DNA from: Candidatus Woesearchaeota archaeon
Lineage (GTDB): Archaea > Nanobdellota > Nanobdellia > Woesearchaeales > UBA525
Assembly (NCBI GenBank): GCA_027371725.1
Contig: DAHXMN010000016.1
Location: 1-10,198 of the forward strand
Reading direction: 5' to 3'
Length of the DNA stretch: 10,198 nucleotides
Program-made: the position numbers and the translations under genes
The notes under the pieces: model-generated
What the model saw: the letters and a program-made list of their open reading frames with translations, nothing else
The model's database searches: none
Told to the model about the DNA's origin: nothing
In this document: positions 5,157 to 10,198 of the stretch, one piece after another
Position numbering within the stretch: position 1 is the stretch's first letter
How the letters are laid out: each line of letters opens with the position of its first letter

Positions 5157-6461
5157 CTATCGCGTGACCTGATAGCTCTCGACCAGATCCTTGAGCCGCC
5201 TCGCTTCCTCGTCCTCTGCGAAGTGCTTCCGGATCGGCTCGAGCAGCCTGTTCACGTACTTGCCGGTGGCTGCTTTGAGGTCCATCGGGTGGATGCTCTT
5301 CGCGACGAAGGCCCGCTCAAGTTCCGTGTAGCTCTTGAACGAGACTGTGCCGCCGAACTTCTCCGGCCGCTCGATGACGAACGCCTCTCCTTTCTCCTCG
5401 AGGACGGCGAAGATGAGGTATCTGCAATACTCGAGGATGGGGTTCTCTTCCGCCTGCCCCTCGGGGCAGTAGGCCTTCTTCAGCTTGCGCTCGACCTCCT
5501 CCTTCGTGTCCGTGACGAAGATGGCCGTATCTGGCTTCGACTTCGACATCTTCATCGCCATCGCGCGCTCCGTCGCTCCAACTTTGTATTCGAATCGTAA
5601 AGACGAGGGGAAAGTGCTATCTGATGTCACATTAATTGTAGATCCTTCAGGATACCGGTACTCCTTAATCCCCTTTCTTATCGAGACTTTTTGGTTCGTG
5701 GTTGTGTCCTCTAGTATATACTCGTTTTTATCAGTATAATACTTGAACTTAGATTTATTGTTGAAGGCGTCTAAATCCAGACTGAATCGAAGATCTTGCG
5801 GCGGCTCGCTCAGCCCCATCAGCATGTGGTGCGAGACGACGATCGGCTTCGTGTGGCCGAGCTTCTCCGCGAGCTCGCGCGCGAGGACGTTGACCTTGCG
5901 CTGGTCCATGCCGAGCTGGCAGACGTCCGCCTTGAGATAGAAGATGTCCGCCGCCTGCATGCACGGGTAGAGTATCTGGCTCGCCTGCAGCGCGTCGCTC
6001 TCGCTTCGTCCCATGATCTGCGTCGTACGCAGCACGCGCTTGAGCGTCGTCGCCGTCGCCACCTGCATGACCTTCCGCCAGTACGCGTCGTCTTTGACAA
6101 GGTCGGATGCCCAGACGAACTCGACGTGCTTCAGGTCCATGCCGGACGCCTTCCAGACCTCGATGAAGTACTTGCCTGTCGTCTGGATCCGCTCGAGGTC
6201 GCCGCCGAGCTTGTTGTTCGCCCACGCGTGCCAGTCCGCGACGAACATCGTGAAGTCCGCGCCGGCCATCGTCATCCGGTTGACGTTGATCGCCCGAAGG
6301 ATTGCCTGCGCGATGTGGATCCTCCCGCTCGGTTCGAAGCCGTCGTACGCGACGAAGCGCTGTTTCCCTTCCAGGAGCGCTTTCAGCTCCTCCTCGCCGA
6401 TGATCTCCTCGCCGACCCGCCGGATGAGCGCGAGCCGTTCGTCCACAGTGCACTTGGTCAT
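5157..6461 (-). CDS. tyrS: Tyrosyl-tRNA synthetase, archaeal type, with AT-rich insertion
   Basis: A class I aminoacyl-tRNA synthetase charging tRNA-Tyr. From ATG 6461 it has 434 residues; archaeal relatives are usually about 300-360. Key features are FEPSGRIHI (42-50, HIGH-type), Tyr39, and the tyrosine pocket YPCMQAAD with Tyr165, Gln169 and Asp172. GMDQRK contains Gln187 and KMSKS is at 304-308. HPMDLK (391-396) and LLEPIRK are typical of the archaeal/eukaryotic C-terminal region. Between HHMLMGLSEPP (ends 221) and KMSKS sits a segment (about 223-294) I cannot match to the family; its DNA (5580-5795) is about 38% GC against roughly 60% in the flanks. The reading frame stays open. ATG 6461 is preferred over ATG 6485 because GAGG lies 10 bases upstream of it and the family N terminus begins here. 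No operon partner is evident. Confidence 0.95.
   Translation of the reverse strand: MTKCTVDERLALIRRVGEEIIGEEELKALLEGKQRFVAYDGFEPSGRIHIAQAILRAINVNRMTMAGADFTMFVADWHAWANNKLGGDLERIQTTGKYFIEVWKASGMDLKHVEFVWASDLVKDDAYWRKVMQVATATTLKRVLRTTQIMGRSESDALQASQILYPCMQAADIFYLKADVCQLGMDQRKVNVLARELAEKLGHTKPIVVSHHMLMGLSEPPQDLRFSLDLDAFNNKSKFKYYTDKNEYILEDTTTNQKVSIRKGIKEYRYPEGSTINVTSDSTFPSSLRFEYKVGATERAMAMKMSKSKPDTAIFVTDTKEEVERKLKKAYCPEGQAEENPILEYCRYLIFAVLEEKGEAFVIERPEKFGGTVSFKSYTELERAFVAKSIHPMDLKAATGKYVNRLLEPIRKHFAEDEEARRLKDLVESYQVTR
5580..5795 (-). other. AT-rich in-frame insertion inside tyrS
   Basis: About 216 bp (72 codons) encoding residues 223-294, rich in Lys, Asn, Thr, Tyr and Ser with alternating strand-like patterns (KFKYY, NEYILED, QKVSIRK). 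It uses AT-ending codons (ATA, AGA, TTA, TAT, AAT) rare in the flanks. A 6-bp direct repeat, gaatcg, lies near both edges (5592-5597 and 5784-5789). It is too short for an intein and lacks intein splice residues. Confidence 0.7.
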
Positions 6462-6535
6462 GGTGATCCGTCCTCGTGATATCATCGTGATGATGTACTG
6501 TTCTAATAATTATTCTTCGGATTATTCTCCGTTCC

Positions 6536-6544
6536 GATTTATAT
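6536..6544 (-). promoter_or_regulatory. TATA box of tyrS
   Basis: Minus-strand CATATAAATC predicts a transcript start near 6514 and a leader of about 53 bases to ATG 6461. A second AT-rich element (AATAATTATT, 6505-6514) could serve as an alternative TATA with a leader of about 22 bases. Confidence 0.5.
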
Positions 6545-6590
6545 GTTCTTCGACGTTTTCCGAGAAAATATCCTCTGAAATCTCCTGCGC

Positions 6591-7346
6591 TTATTTCGTC
6601 GCCGTCACGTACCAGTCCCACATCTCCGGCATGCCGTGGAAGTCCTCGTAGTCGCCGCTCTGCTCGCCCCAAGGGTAGTGCACCTTCTTCAGATGAACGT
6701 TCTTGAAGCCCGCGGACGCGAGACGATGGCGCAGCTCGAACTCGTAGAAGAACTTCTGCCGCTCCTCGTTGTCCTCGTACACGCACGTGATGAAGTTGTA
6801 CTTGCGCCGTTCCACGATGCGTCGCGTGCTGCGGAGCGCCTGCTTCTCGTCGCCGAACTTCCCGTACTCGCGCTCATAGACGAGCATGCAGTTGTACAGC
6901 ACGGACTCCATCGATGGGAATATGCCGATGAATACCCCCTCTTCCCCGAGCGTCGCGTGGATCTCGGCGAGGGCGTCGTTCACATCACGGAATGAGGGCA
7001 GCAGTACCGAGTTGACCGCGATGATCACGTCCGGCCTGACCTGGAGCTTGCTGAGCTCGCGCATGTCCGCCTGCGAGAAGACGATGTTGCCGTGGTGCCC
7101 GTGCCGTTCCTTCGCGGTCTCCAGCATCCGTCGCGAGAAATCGACCGCGTGGATCTCGGGGAAGCGCGCCGCGAGCCGCGGGAGGAGGTCGCCGATCCCC
7201 GTGCCGAGATCCATCACCGTCCGCTTCCCTGCTTTCGCCAGCCGGTCGATTTCGCCGAAGAGGGGGTTGTCGATCTTCGACTGGAGCGGGCTGATGATGA
7301 ACCGATGGTAGTCGTCCGCGTAAGAATCCCACTCTTCCCGTTCCAT
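6591..7346 (-). CDS. Class I SAM-dependent methyltransferase
   Basis: A 251-residue protein with the Rossmann-type methyltransferase order of motifs. Motif I is VMDLGTGIGDLLP (44-56), the SAM-binding glycine loop. Asp69 in HAVDFS (66-71) contacts the ribose, SQADMREL (91-98) carries the adenine-side Asp, and PDVIIAVNSVL (105-115) is motif IV. The segment beyond residue 140 is rich in Tyr, Phe and Arg and contains PWGEQSGDYEDF (225-236); it probably forms the substrate-specific part. The substrate (small molecule, RNA or protein) cannot be read from the sequence. The ATG at 7346 lies about 28 bp after a clear TATA box, so the mRNA is nearly leaderless. It is a single gene; tyrS downstream has its own promoter. 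Confidence 0.92.
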   Translation of the reverse strand: MEREEWDSYADDYHRFIISPLQSKIDNPLFGEIDRLAKAGKRTVMDLGTGIGDLLPRLAARFPEIHAVDFSRRMLETAKERHGHHGNIVFSQADMRELSKLQVRPDVIIAVNSVLLPSFRDVNDALAEIHATLGEEGVFIGIFPSMESVLYNCMLVYEREYGKFGDEKQALRSTRRIVERRKYNFITCVYEDNEERQKFFYEFELRHRLASAGFKNVHLKKVHYPWGEQSGDYEDFHGMPEMWDWYVTATK

Positions 7347-7370
7347 CCGGTGATTCCCTTGCGTCGTTCT

Positions 7371-7378
7371 TATTTAAA
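7371..7378 (-). promoter_or_regulatory. TATA box of the methyltransferase gene
   Basis: Minus-strand TTTAAATA is centred about 28 bp upstream of ATG 7346. Confidence 0.65.
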
Positions 7379-7379
7379 A

Positions 7380-7593
7380 CTTTCTCCCCGACGTCACTTA
7401 TTTTTTCGTATCACCTATTTCCGTATCGCTCAGTGGAAATCTTCGTGTCACGTACCCGATTATTATCACTTACCCAATATTTGTTCATGATATACATTCC
7501 CGAATTCCGTTTTTCTTTTAATGTGGTGACTACCTCGGCCTTTAGGACGATGGGCGGGAGCCAGTACTCGTTCTCGCCGTCGTTTTTCTCTAG
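7380..7593. other. AT-rich intergenic patch with a weak minus-strand reading frame
   Basis: This stretch is markedly AT-richer than its surroundings and contains no recognised gene. A minus-strand frame is open from ATG 7626 to a stop at 7411 (71 residues; contains ENEYWLPP and MYIMNKYWV). Its first half uses GC-ending codons like real genes here and its second half does not. A symmetric TATA-like AAATTTAAAC (7595-7604) could fire in either direction, but no start codon sits at leaderless distance on the minus strand. It may be a remnant of mobile or foreign DNA. Confidence 0.35.
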
Positions 7594-7620
7594 AAATTTA
7601 AACGGGCGCTGCGCACCCGC

Positions 7621-7941
7621 TTGCATCGCGCAGCATGCCGGAACGGCATGAGGATCATCGGGCTCGAGGTCATACCGGACCACGTCCACTGCTTCCTCGA
7701 GCTCCCGGCGAGGCAGAGCGTCGCCGAGGCGCCGCAGCGCCTCAAAGGCTACGGCGCCTTTATGATTTTCCGATACCATCCGCTGCTGCGGCGCTACTTC
7801 CGCACCGGGCACCTCTGGAGCCCGGGAAAATTCTTCCGGAGCGTCGGCAGCGTCAGCGCCGACGCGATACAGCACTACATCGCGCAGAGCAACAGGGGCG
7901 GAAGAACACAGACCTTACTCGACAGATACCCCCTGCTTTAG
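7621..7941 (+). pseudogene. tnpA: IS200/IS605-family Y1 transposase TnpA, N-terminally truncated
   Basis: Encodes about 106 residues of a Y1 HUH single-strand transposase, which cuts and joins the ends of IS200/IS605 elements. Visible are EVIPDHVHCFLEL with the HUH pair (HVH), KGYGAFMIFRYHPLLRRYF in place of the usual KGRSSR...FP.LR segment, LWSPGKFF for the family's LWSRGYF, and HYIAQ carrying the catalytic tyrosine. The family is normally about 130-150 residues and starts with a strand plus a KYR motif; that part is missing. The frame is open back to 7594, where AT-rich DNA of different character begins. The TTG at 7621 and the ATG at 7648 are the possible starts. No tnpB follows. It is most likely a decayed or 5'-truncated copy, though it still has both catalytic elements. 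Confidence 0.8.
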
Positions 7942-7948
7942 CCCGGGG
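7929..7948 (+). mobile_element. Right-end-like hairpin of the IS200/IS605 remnant
   Basis: CCCC (7930-7933) pairs with GGGG (7945-7948). An inner GC/GC step closes a TTTA loop. The transposase stop codon TAG (7939-7941) lies inside it, as is common for this family, where TnpA recognises a subterminal hairpin. The cleavage site would be a few bases downstream (7951-7957, GTTCATT). A matching left end was not found. Confidence 0.5.
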
Positions 7949-8021
7949 AGGTTCATTCTTTTTCCATGGCTCGGAAACATACTCTCCCGACGCACGCTTC
8001 CCAGGCCCATTAATATCCGGG

Positions 8022-8055
8022 CGATCTCACTTGTACTCGATCTCACTTGTACTCG
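8022..8055. repeat. 16-bp tandem duplication across a stop codon
   Basis: Two perfect head-to-tail copies of a 16-bp unit (8022-8037 and 8038-8053), with two more matching bases. The unit covers the last codons and stop of the minus-strand gene ending at 8043, so a second copy of its terminus and stop lies just downstream without altering the protein. Confidence 0.9.
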
Positions 8056-8663
8056 TAGAACTCGATGTGGATGTTTGCCATCTTCCGGTAGAACGCGAGC
8101 TCAGGCTGCTTCTCCTTCGCGCCGAAGAAAATCTGGTCCAGCCCGGTCCAGACCGAGAACCAGCCCGCCGGCTCGAAGAAGACGACAAGGAGATTGAAGA
8201 GGAAATCCTTGCTCGTCAGCGTGAAGAATCCCGTCTCGGCGTGCGCGTACAGGTATGCGGAGACGAGCATGAAGACCGCACCGACGCCGAACCATTTCAG
8301 CCCGCCGCGTTTGATCGACCGCACCTCGCGCTCCTTTTCGAGGGAGTGCTTGTGGAAGTGGGTCTTGAGCCGGTGCTTGATCTTCGCCTCCTCCGCGAGG
8401 TCGCGCTTCTGCTTCGGCACGAGCAGCCGTAGCTCGAGCTCGAACTCGTCCTTGTCGCGCGCAGCTTTCCTGCACTCTTCCAGGAAATCGTCTGAGAGCG
8501 CCTTCTCCGCGTACGGCCGCGGGTCAAAGTCCGAGAAGATGTCATCGTAACTGTCGAGGATGAGTGAGATGTTCCCCTCGCGGAGATGCACCTCCTTCTC
8601 GACCGCCTCGTCCAGCGGCAGCTTCTCCAGCGGCTCCCTCTCGGCAGGCCTCACCTCTTCCAT
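8043..8663 (-). CDS. Two-helix membrane protein of unknown function
   Basis: A 206-residue protein in three parts. The acidic/basic N-terminal region (1-118) includes SLILDSYDDIFSDFDPRPY (33-51), a highly patterned Asp/Phe/Pro segment that looks conserved, and a charged, probably helical stretch (60-118). Two membrane spans follow at about 121-140 and 154-173, joined by a short loop (HAETGFFTLTSKD). The tail (174-206) is again soluble, so both long ends probably face the cytoplasm. I do not recognise a named family. ATG 8663 sits about 27 bp after a TATA box. The upstream nuclease gene ends only 44 bases earlier, yet this gene has its own promoter. A role as a membrane-attached partner of the neighbouring nuclease is possible but unsupported. 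Confidence 0.85.
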   Translation of the reverse strand: MEEVRPAEREPLEKLPLDEAVEKEVHLREGNISLILDSYDDIFSDFDPRPYAEKALSDDFLEECRKAARDKDEFELELRLLVPKQKRDLAEEAKIKHRLKTHFHKHSLEKEREVRSIKRGGLKWFGVGAVFMLVSAYLYAHAETGFFTLTSKDFLFNLLVVFFEPAGWFSVWTGLDQIFFGAKEKQPELAFYRKMANIHIEFYEYK

Positions 8664-8684
8664 GCAGCCATTCTCTCACTCGCT

Positions 8685-8694
8685 CCATTATATG
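8685..8694 (-). promoter_or_regulatory. TATA box of the two-helix membrane protein gene
   Basis: Minus-strand CATATAATGG is centred about 27 bp upstream of ATG 8663, within the 44-base gap after the nuclease gene. Confidence 0.65.
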
Positions 8695-8707
8695 TTTTTC
8701 GACGGCG

Positions 8708-9607
8708 TCAGAACGGGATGTCTTCCTCGGAGGGGGGCGGCACGCGTTCCTCGCCGAGGAGCTTCTCGGCCTGCTCGAGCGGGTCCTCGTTGTCGGCGCA
8801 GAACTCCGGATCGGGCTCATAGCGCTCGCGCCACTCCGTCGCCCAGGCCGCGTAGTTGTTCCGCCTGATCCGCAGCACCGGTATGCGGTGGAGCCGCTCG
8901 CCGTTCACGTGGACGCCGTTCGGCGTGGACTGCCGGGCGATCGTGTGCGTCCCCGGCGTGAAACCGAGGTCTGCGAGGAGCGCTTCCGGACGGAAGAGGA
9001 GATCGTGGAGCGTGGTGGCGTTGATGCAGGTGCACGTCTCGTAGGGGCGACGTCCGCCGCCTTTGCCGTTCTCCTCGTACTTGTGCACCAGGTGCTCGAT
9101 TCCGTCGTGGTCGTGCAGCCGAAGGATGACGTCGAACGGCAGGATTGTCGCGTAGAGCGTACTGCCCTGCGTCAGCCGATGGAAGAGCGCCTGCTCCGGC
9201 CCCGTGAAGCTCTTGATCGCGGGGAAACGGTGGCGGTAGATGGCGAACTTGATCTCCCAGGACGGGTGATTGGCCTGCAGCATGCGGTAGAACTCGATCT
9301 GCTCGTCACGGAGCTGCGTGGTGTTGTTGATGACGCTGCCCTTCACCTCGGCGATCGTCTTCGTCTCCTGGCGGACGATGTCGGGCAGCCGGTTGCTGCT
9401 GACCTCTGGAAGGAGCTCGCGCGGCAGCTTCCCCCCGTACAGCCCTTTATGGAGATGCTCGTAGAATATCCCGAGAAGCCCGTGTCCCGAGGTCCGTTCT
9501 TCCGGGTTCTTCGGGATCGAGATCTCCCGGCTCTTCGCTTGGAAGCGGTCGGTCCACTCTATTGTGTGGTGGTGGACCCGTTTGGCGACGAGGTCTCCGA
9601 GAGGCAT
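8708..9607 (-). CDS. Putative PD-(D/E)XK nuclease with SSB-like C-terminal tail
   Basis: A 299-residue protein that looks like a restriction-endonuclease-fold nuclease. A helix with Glu50 (GIFYEHLHKG) is followed by LPDIV with Asp76 and TIAEVKGS with Glu87 and Lys89: the spacing E...PD...ExK is the PD-(D/E)XK core, where the acids hold Mg2+ and Lys assists cleavage. TTQLRDEQIEFYR (96-108) would be the helix after the core. The second half (130-265) holds mixed segments, including CTC (192-194) and VLRIRR (244-249), that I cannot assign. Residues 263-299 are acidic and Pro-rich and end SEEDIPF, almost the DDDIPF tip by which bacterial SSB recruits repair enzymes. ATG 9607 lies about 28 bp after TATA-like CTTTTAAG, so the mRNA is leaderless. 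The gene is certain; nuclease activity is inferred from motifs; target and pathway are unknown. Confidence 0.85.
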   Translation of the reverse strand: MPLGDLVAKRVHHHTIEWTDRFQAKSREISIPKNPEERTSGHGLLGIFYEHLHKGLYGGKLPRELLPEVSSNRLPDIVRQETKTIAEVKGSVINNTTQLRDEQIEFYRMLQANHPSWEIKFAIYRHRFPAIKSFTGPEQALFHRLTQGSTLYATILPFDVILRLHDHDGIEHLVHKYEENGKGGGRRPYETCTCINATTLHDLLFRPEALLADLGFTPGTHTIARQSTPNGVHVNGERLHRIPVLRIRRNNYAAWATEWRERYEPDPEFCADNEDPLEQAEKLLGEERVPPPSEEDIPF

Positions 9608-9631
9608 ATTGGAAGCGAATACCTGTTTCTA

Positions 9632-9639
9632 CTTAAAAG
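9632..9639 (-). promoter_or_regulatory. TATA box of the nuclease gene
   Basis: Minus-strand CTTTTAAG is centred about 28 bp upstream of ATG 9607. Confidence 0.5.
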
Positions 9640-9785
9640 TAGCTCTTTTGTTCGTCACGGTACACAGTGCCATATTAGCGATTCTCGTCAAAGTTCTTCT
9701 TCATTCGTTGTTTTTAGTCATTAGATTTATAATCTTGGTTGACAAGAAAGGCACAACTCCTACGTGTCGGACAGGTAAGAGTGGC

Positions 9786-9816
9786 CTTGAAGTACGTCTT
9801 TCTATGTGCTTCAGGA
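9786..9816 (+). other. Imperfect inverted repeat upstream of the rRNA promoter
   Basis: TGAAGTAC (9788-9795) faces GTGCTTCA (9806-9813) with one G-T pair; a CCT/AGG extension with one bulged base lengthens the stem. It lies 12 bp before the rRNA TATA box and could be a protein-binding site or the end of an upstream transcript. Confidence 0.3.
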
Positions 9817-9824
9817 GAGAAATG

Positions 9825-9832
9825 CTTATAAA
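9825..9832 (+). promoter_or_regulatory. rRNA operon promoter (TATA box)
   Basis: CTTATAAA is preceded by purine-rich AGAGAAATG, resembling a BRE. The predicted transcript start is near 9855, giving a leader of about 320 bases before 16S rRNA. A second TATA-like ATTTATAA at 9725-9732 may be a further, upstream promoter. Confidence 0.7.
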
Positions 9833-9854
9833 GGGGAGCCTTTTCTCCCGCGTT

Positions 9855-10172
9855 ACGCGTTATGAAAGGCGCATGACATCGTCGTGTGTCTTGCCGGCGC
9901 AAGCCGGCCATCACCTCCATCTGCCGCACCACGCGCGGATCAACCGAGAAGCGCAGCGGCAAGCCAAGACCACCTCGTGTGGGAGCGTATCACATTCATG
10001 CCTGAGGTAGCACTCAGGTATGGGCAGGCGCAACAAGACGCATCTGCTAAGATGCGCAAACCCTGAGACAATTCTCTAAAGCGACAAGTCCTTGTGAATA
10101 GACAAGCGACCATGCAATCGAAGGATCATGTCAAAAGCTCCAGGAACGCGGCTTCAAGAGTTCTTGGATACG
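9855..10172 (+). other. Structured leader of the 16S rRNA transcript
   Basis: There is no convincing protein gene on either strand here. The RNA would form several strong hairpins: GCCGGC-GCAA-GCCGGC with a GNRA loop (9893-9908); CATGCCTGAG paired with CTCAGGTATG around GTAGCA (9997-10022); CGCATCT-GCTA-AGATGCG (10039-10056); and CTTGT/ACAAG (10091-10106). The last part should contain the 5' half of the pre-16S processing stem, but its partner lies outside the window. I found no conserved core of RNase P RNA, SRP RNA or a tRNA in it. Confidence 0.55.
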
Positions 10173-10198
10173 AGTTCCCGTTGATCCTGCGGGAGATT
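10173..10198 (+). rRNA. 16S ribosomal RNA, 5' end (partial, runs off the window)
   Basis: TTGATCCTG (10181-10189) is the near-universal archaeal 16S start. It is flanked by CCCG and CGGG, which replace the usual CCGG/CCGG pair and keep helix 1 intact. The mature 5' end is placed near 10173 by alignment from memory and could be off by a few bases. Confidence 0.88.

Noticed and set aside
5580..5795. Intein in tyrosyl-tRNA synthetase
   Set aside because: The insert is about 72 residues, well below the size of a mini-intein, and there is no Cys/Ser start or terminal His-Asn plus Cys/Ser/Thr.
8564..9724. Plus-strand open frame (386 codons) opposite the nuclease and membrane protein genes
   Set aside because: The minus-strand genes have TATA boxes at the right distance, coherent motifs and membrane spans; the plus frame has none of these.
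9714..9962. Minus-strand open frame of 82 codons across the rRNA promoter
   Set aside because: It runs antisense through the TATA box and the structured leader and matches no family; it is more likely a chance frame.
9855..10172. RNase P RNA, SRP RNA or a tRNA in the rRNA leader
   Set aside because: I could not find the conserved core sequences of RNase P or SRP RNA, nor a T-loop of the TTCRA type, in this segment.
1..10198. CRISPR array or complete restriction-modification or toxin-antitoxin system
   Set aside because: No regularly spaced repeats are present. The methyltransferase and the nuclease are far apart with separate promoters and no shared context, so a restriction pair is not supported.

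Overview
The window looks like a piece of a GC-rich archaeal chromosome. Most promoters are TATA boxes about 27-30 bp upstream of a start codon (leaderless or short-leader mRNAs), the tyrosyl-tRNA synthetase is of the archaeal/eukaryotic type, and the right edge holds the first bases of an archaeal-type 16S rRNA, with the UUGAUCCUG loop closed by a CCCG/CGGG helix. The 16S start and the pilin-like gene would fit a DPANN-type lineage, but this is inference.

Layout, left to right. (1) 104-2844 (+): a three-gene operon that appears to make GDP-mannose or a similar activated sugar: a sugar-phosphate nucleotidyltransferase with a ribbon-helix-helix segment at its N terminus, a phosphomannose-isomerase-type cupin, and a phosphomannomutase/phosphoglucomutase. 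(2) 2970-3770 (+): a lipoprotein alpha/beta hydrolase. (3) 3858-4071 (-): two tandem tRNA-Arg genes (CCG and GCG) that are almost identical. (4) 4100-4928 (-): a pilin-like, single-span exported protein followed by a small polytopic membrane protein. (5) 5157-6461 (-): tyrosyl-tRNA synthetase carrying an AT-rich in-frame insertion of about 72 codons just before KMSKS. (6) 6591-7346 (-): a class I SAM-dependent methyltransferase. (7) 7380-7950: an AT-rich patch joined to an N-terminally truncated IS200/IS605 Y1 transposase with a right-end-like hairpin. (8) 8043-8663 (-): a two-helix membrane protein of unknown function. (9) 8708-9607 (-): a putative PD-(D/E)XK nuclease whose last residues (EEDIPF) resemble the C-terminal tip of bacterial SSB. 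(10) 9608-10198 (+): the rRNA promoter, a structured leader of roughly 320 nt, and the start of 16S rRNA.

How the genes may fit together: the sugar operon would supply nucleotide-activated mannose, and the two clearly exported proteins (lipoprotein hydrolase and pilin-like protein) are dense in N-glycosylation sequons, so they are plausible acceptors of surface glycans. The rest is translation (tRNA-Arg, TyrRS, rRNA) plus accessory genes. I see no CRISPR array and no complete defence island. The least ordinary items are the nuclease with the SSB-like tail, the TyrRS insertion, and the ribbon-helix-helix/nucleotidyltransferase fusion.
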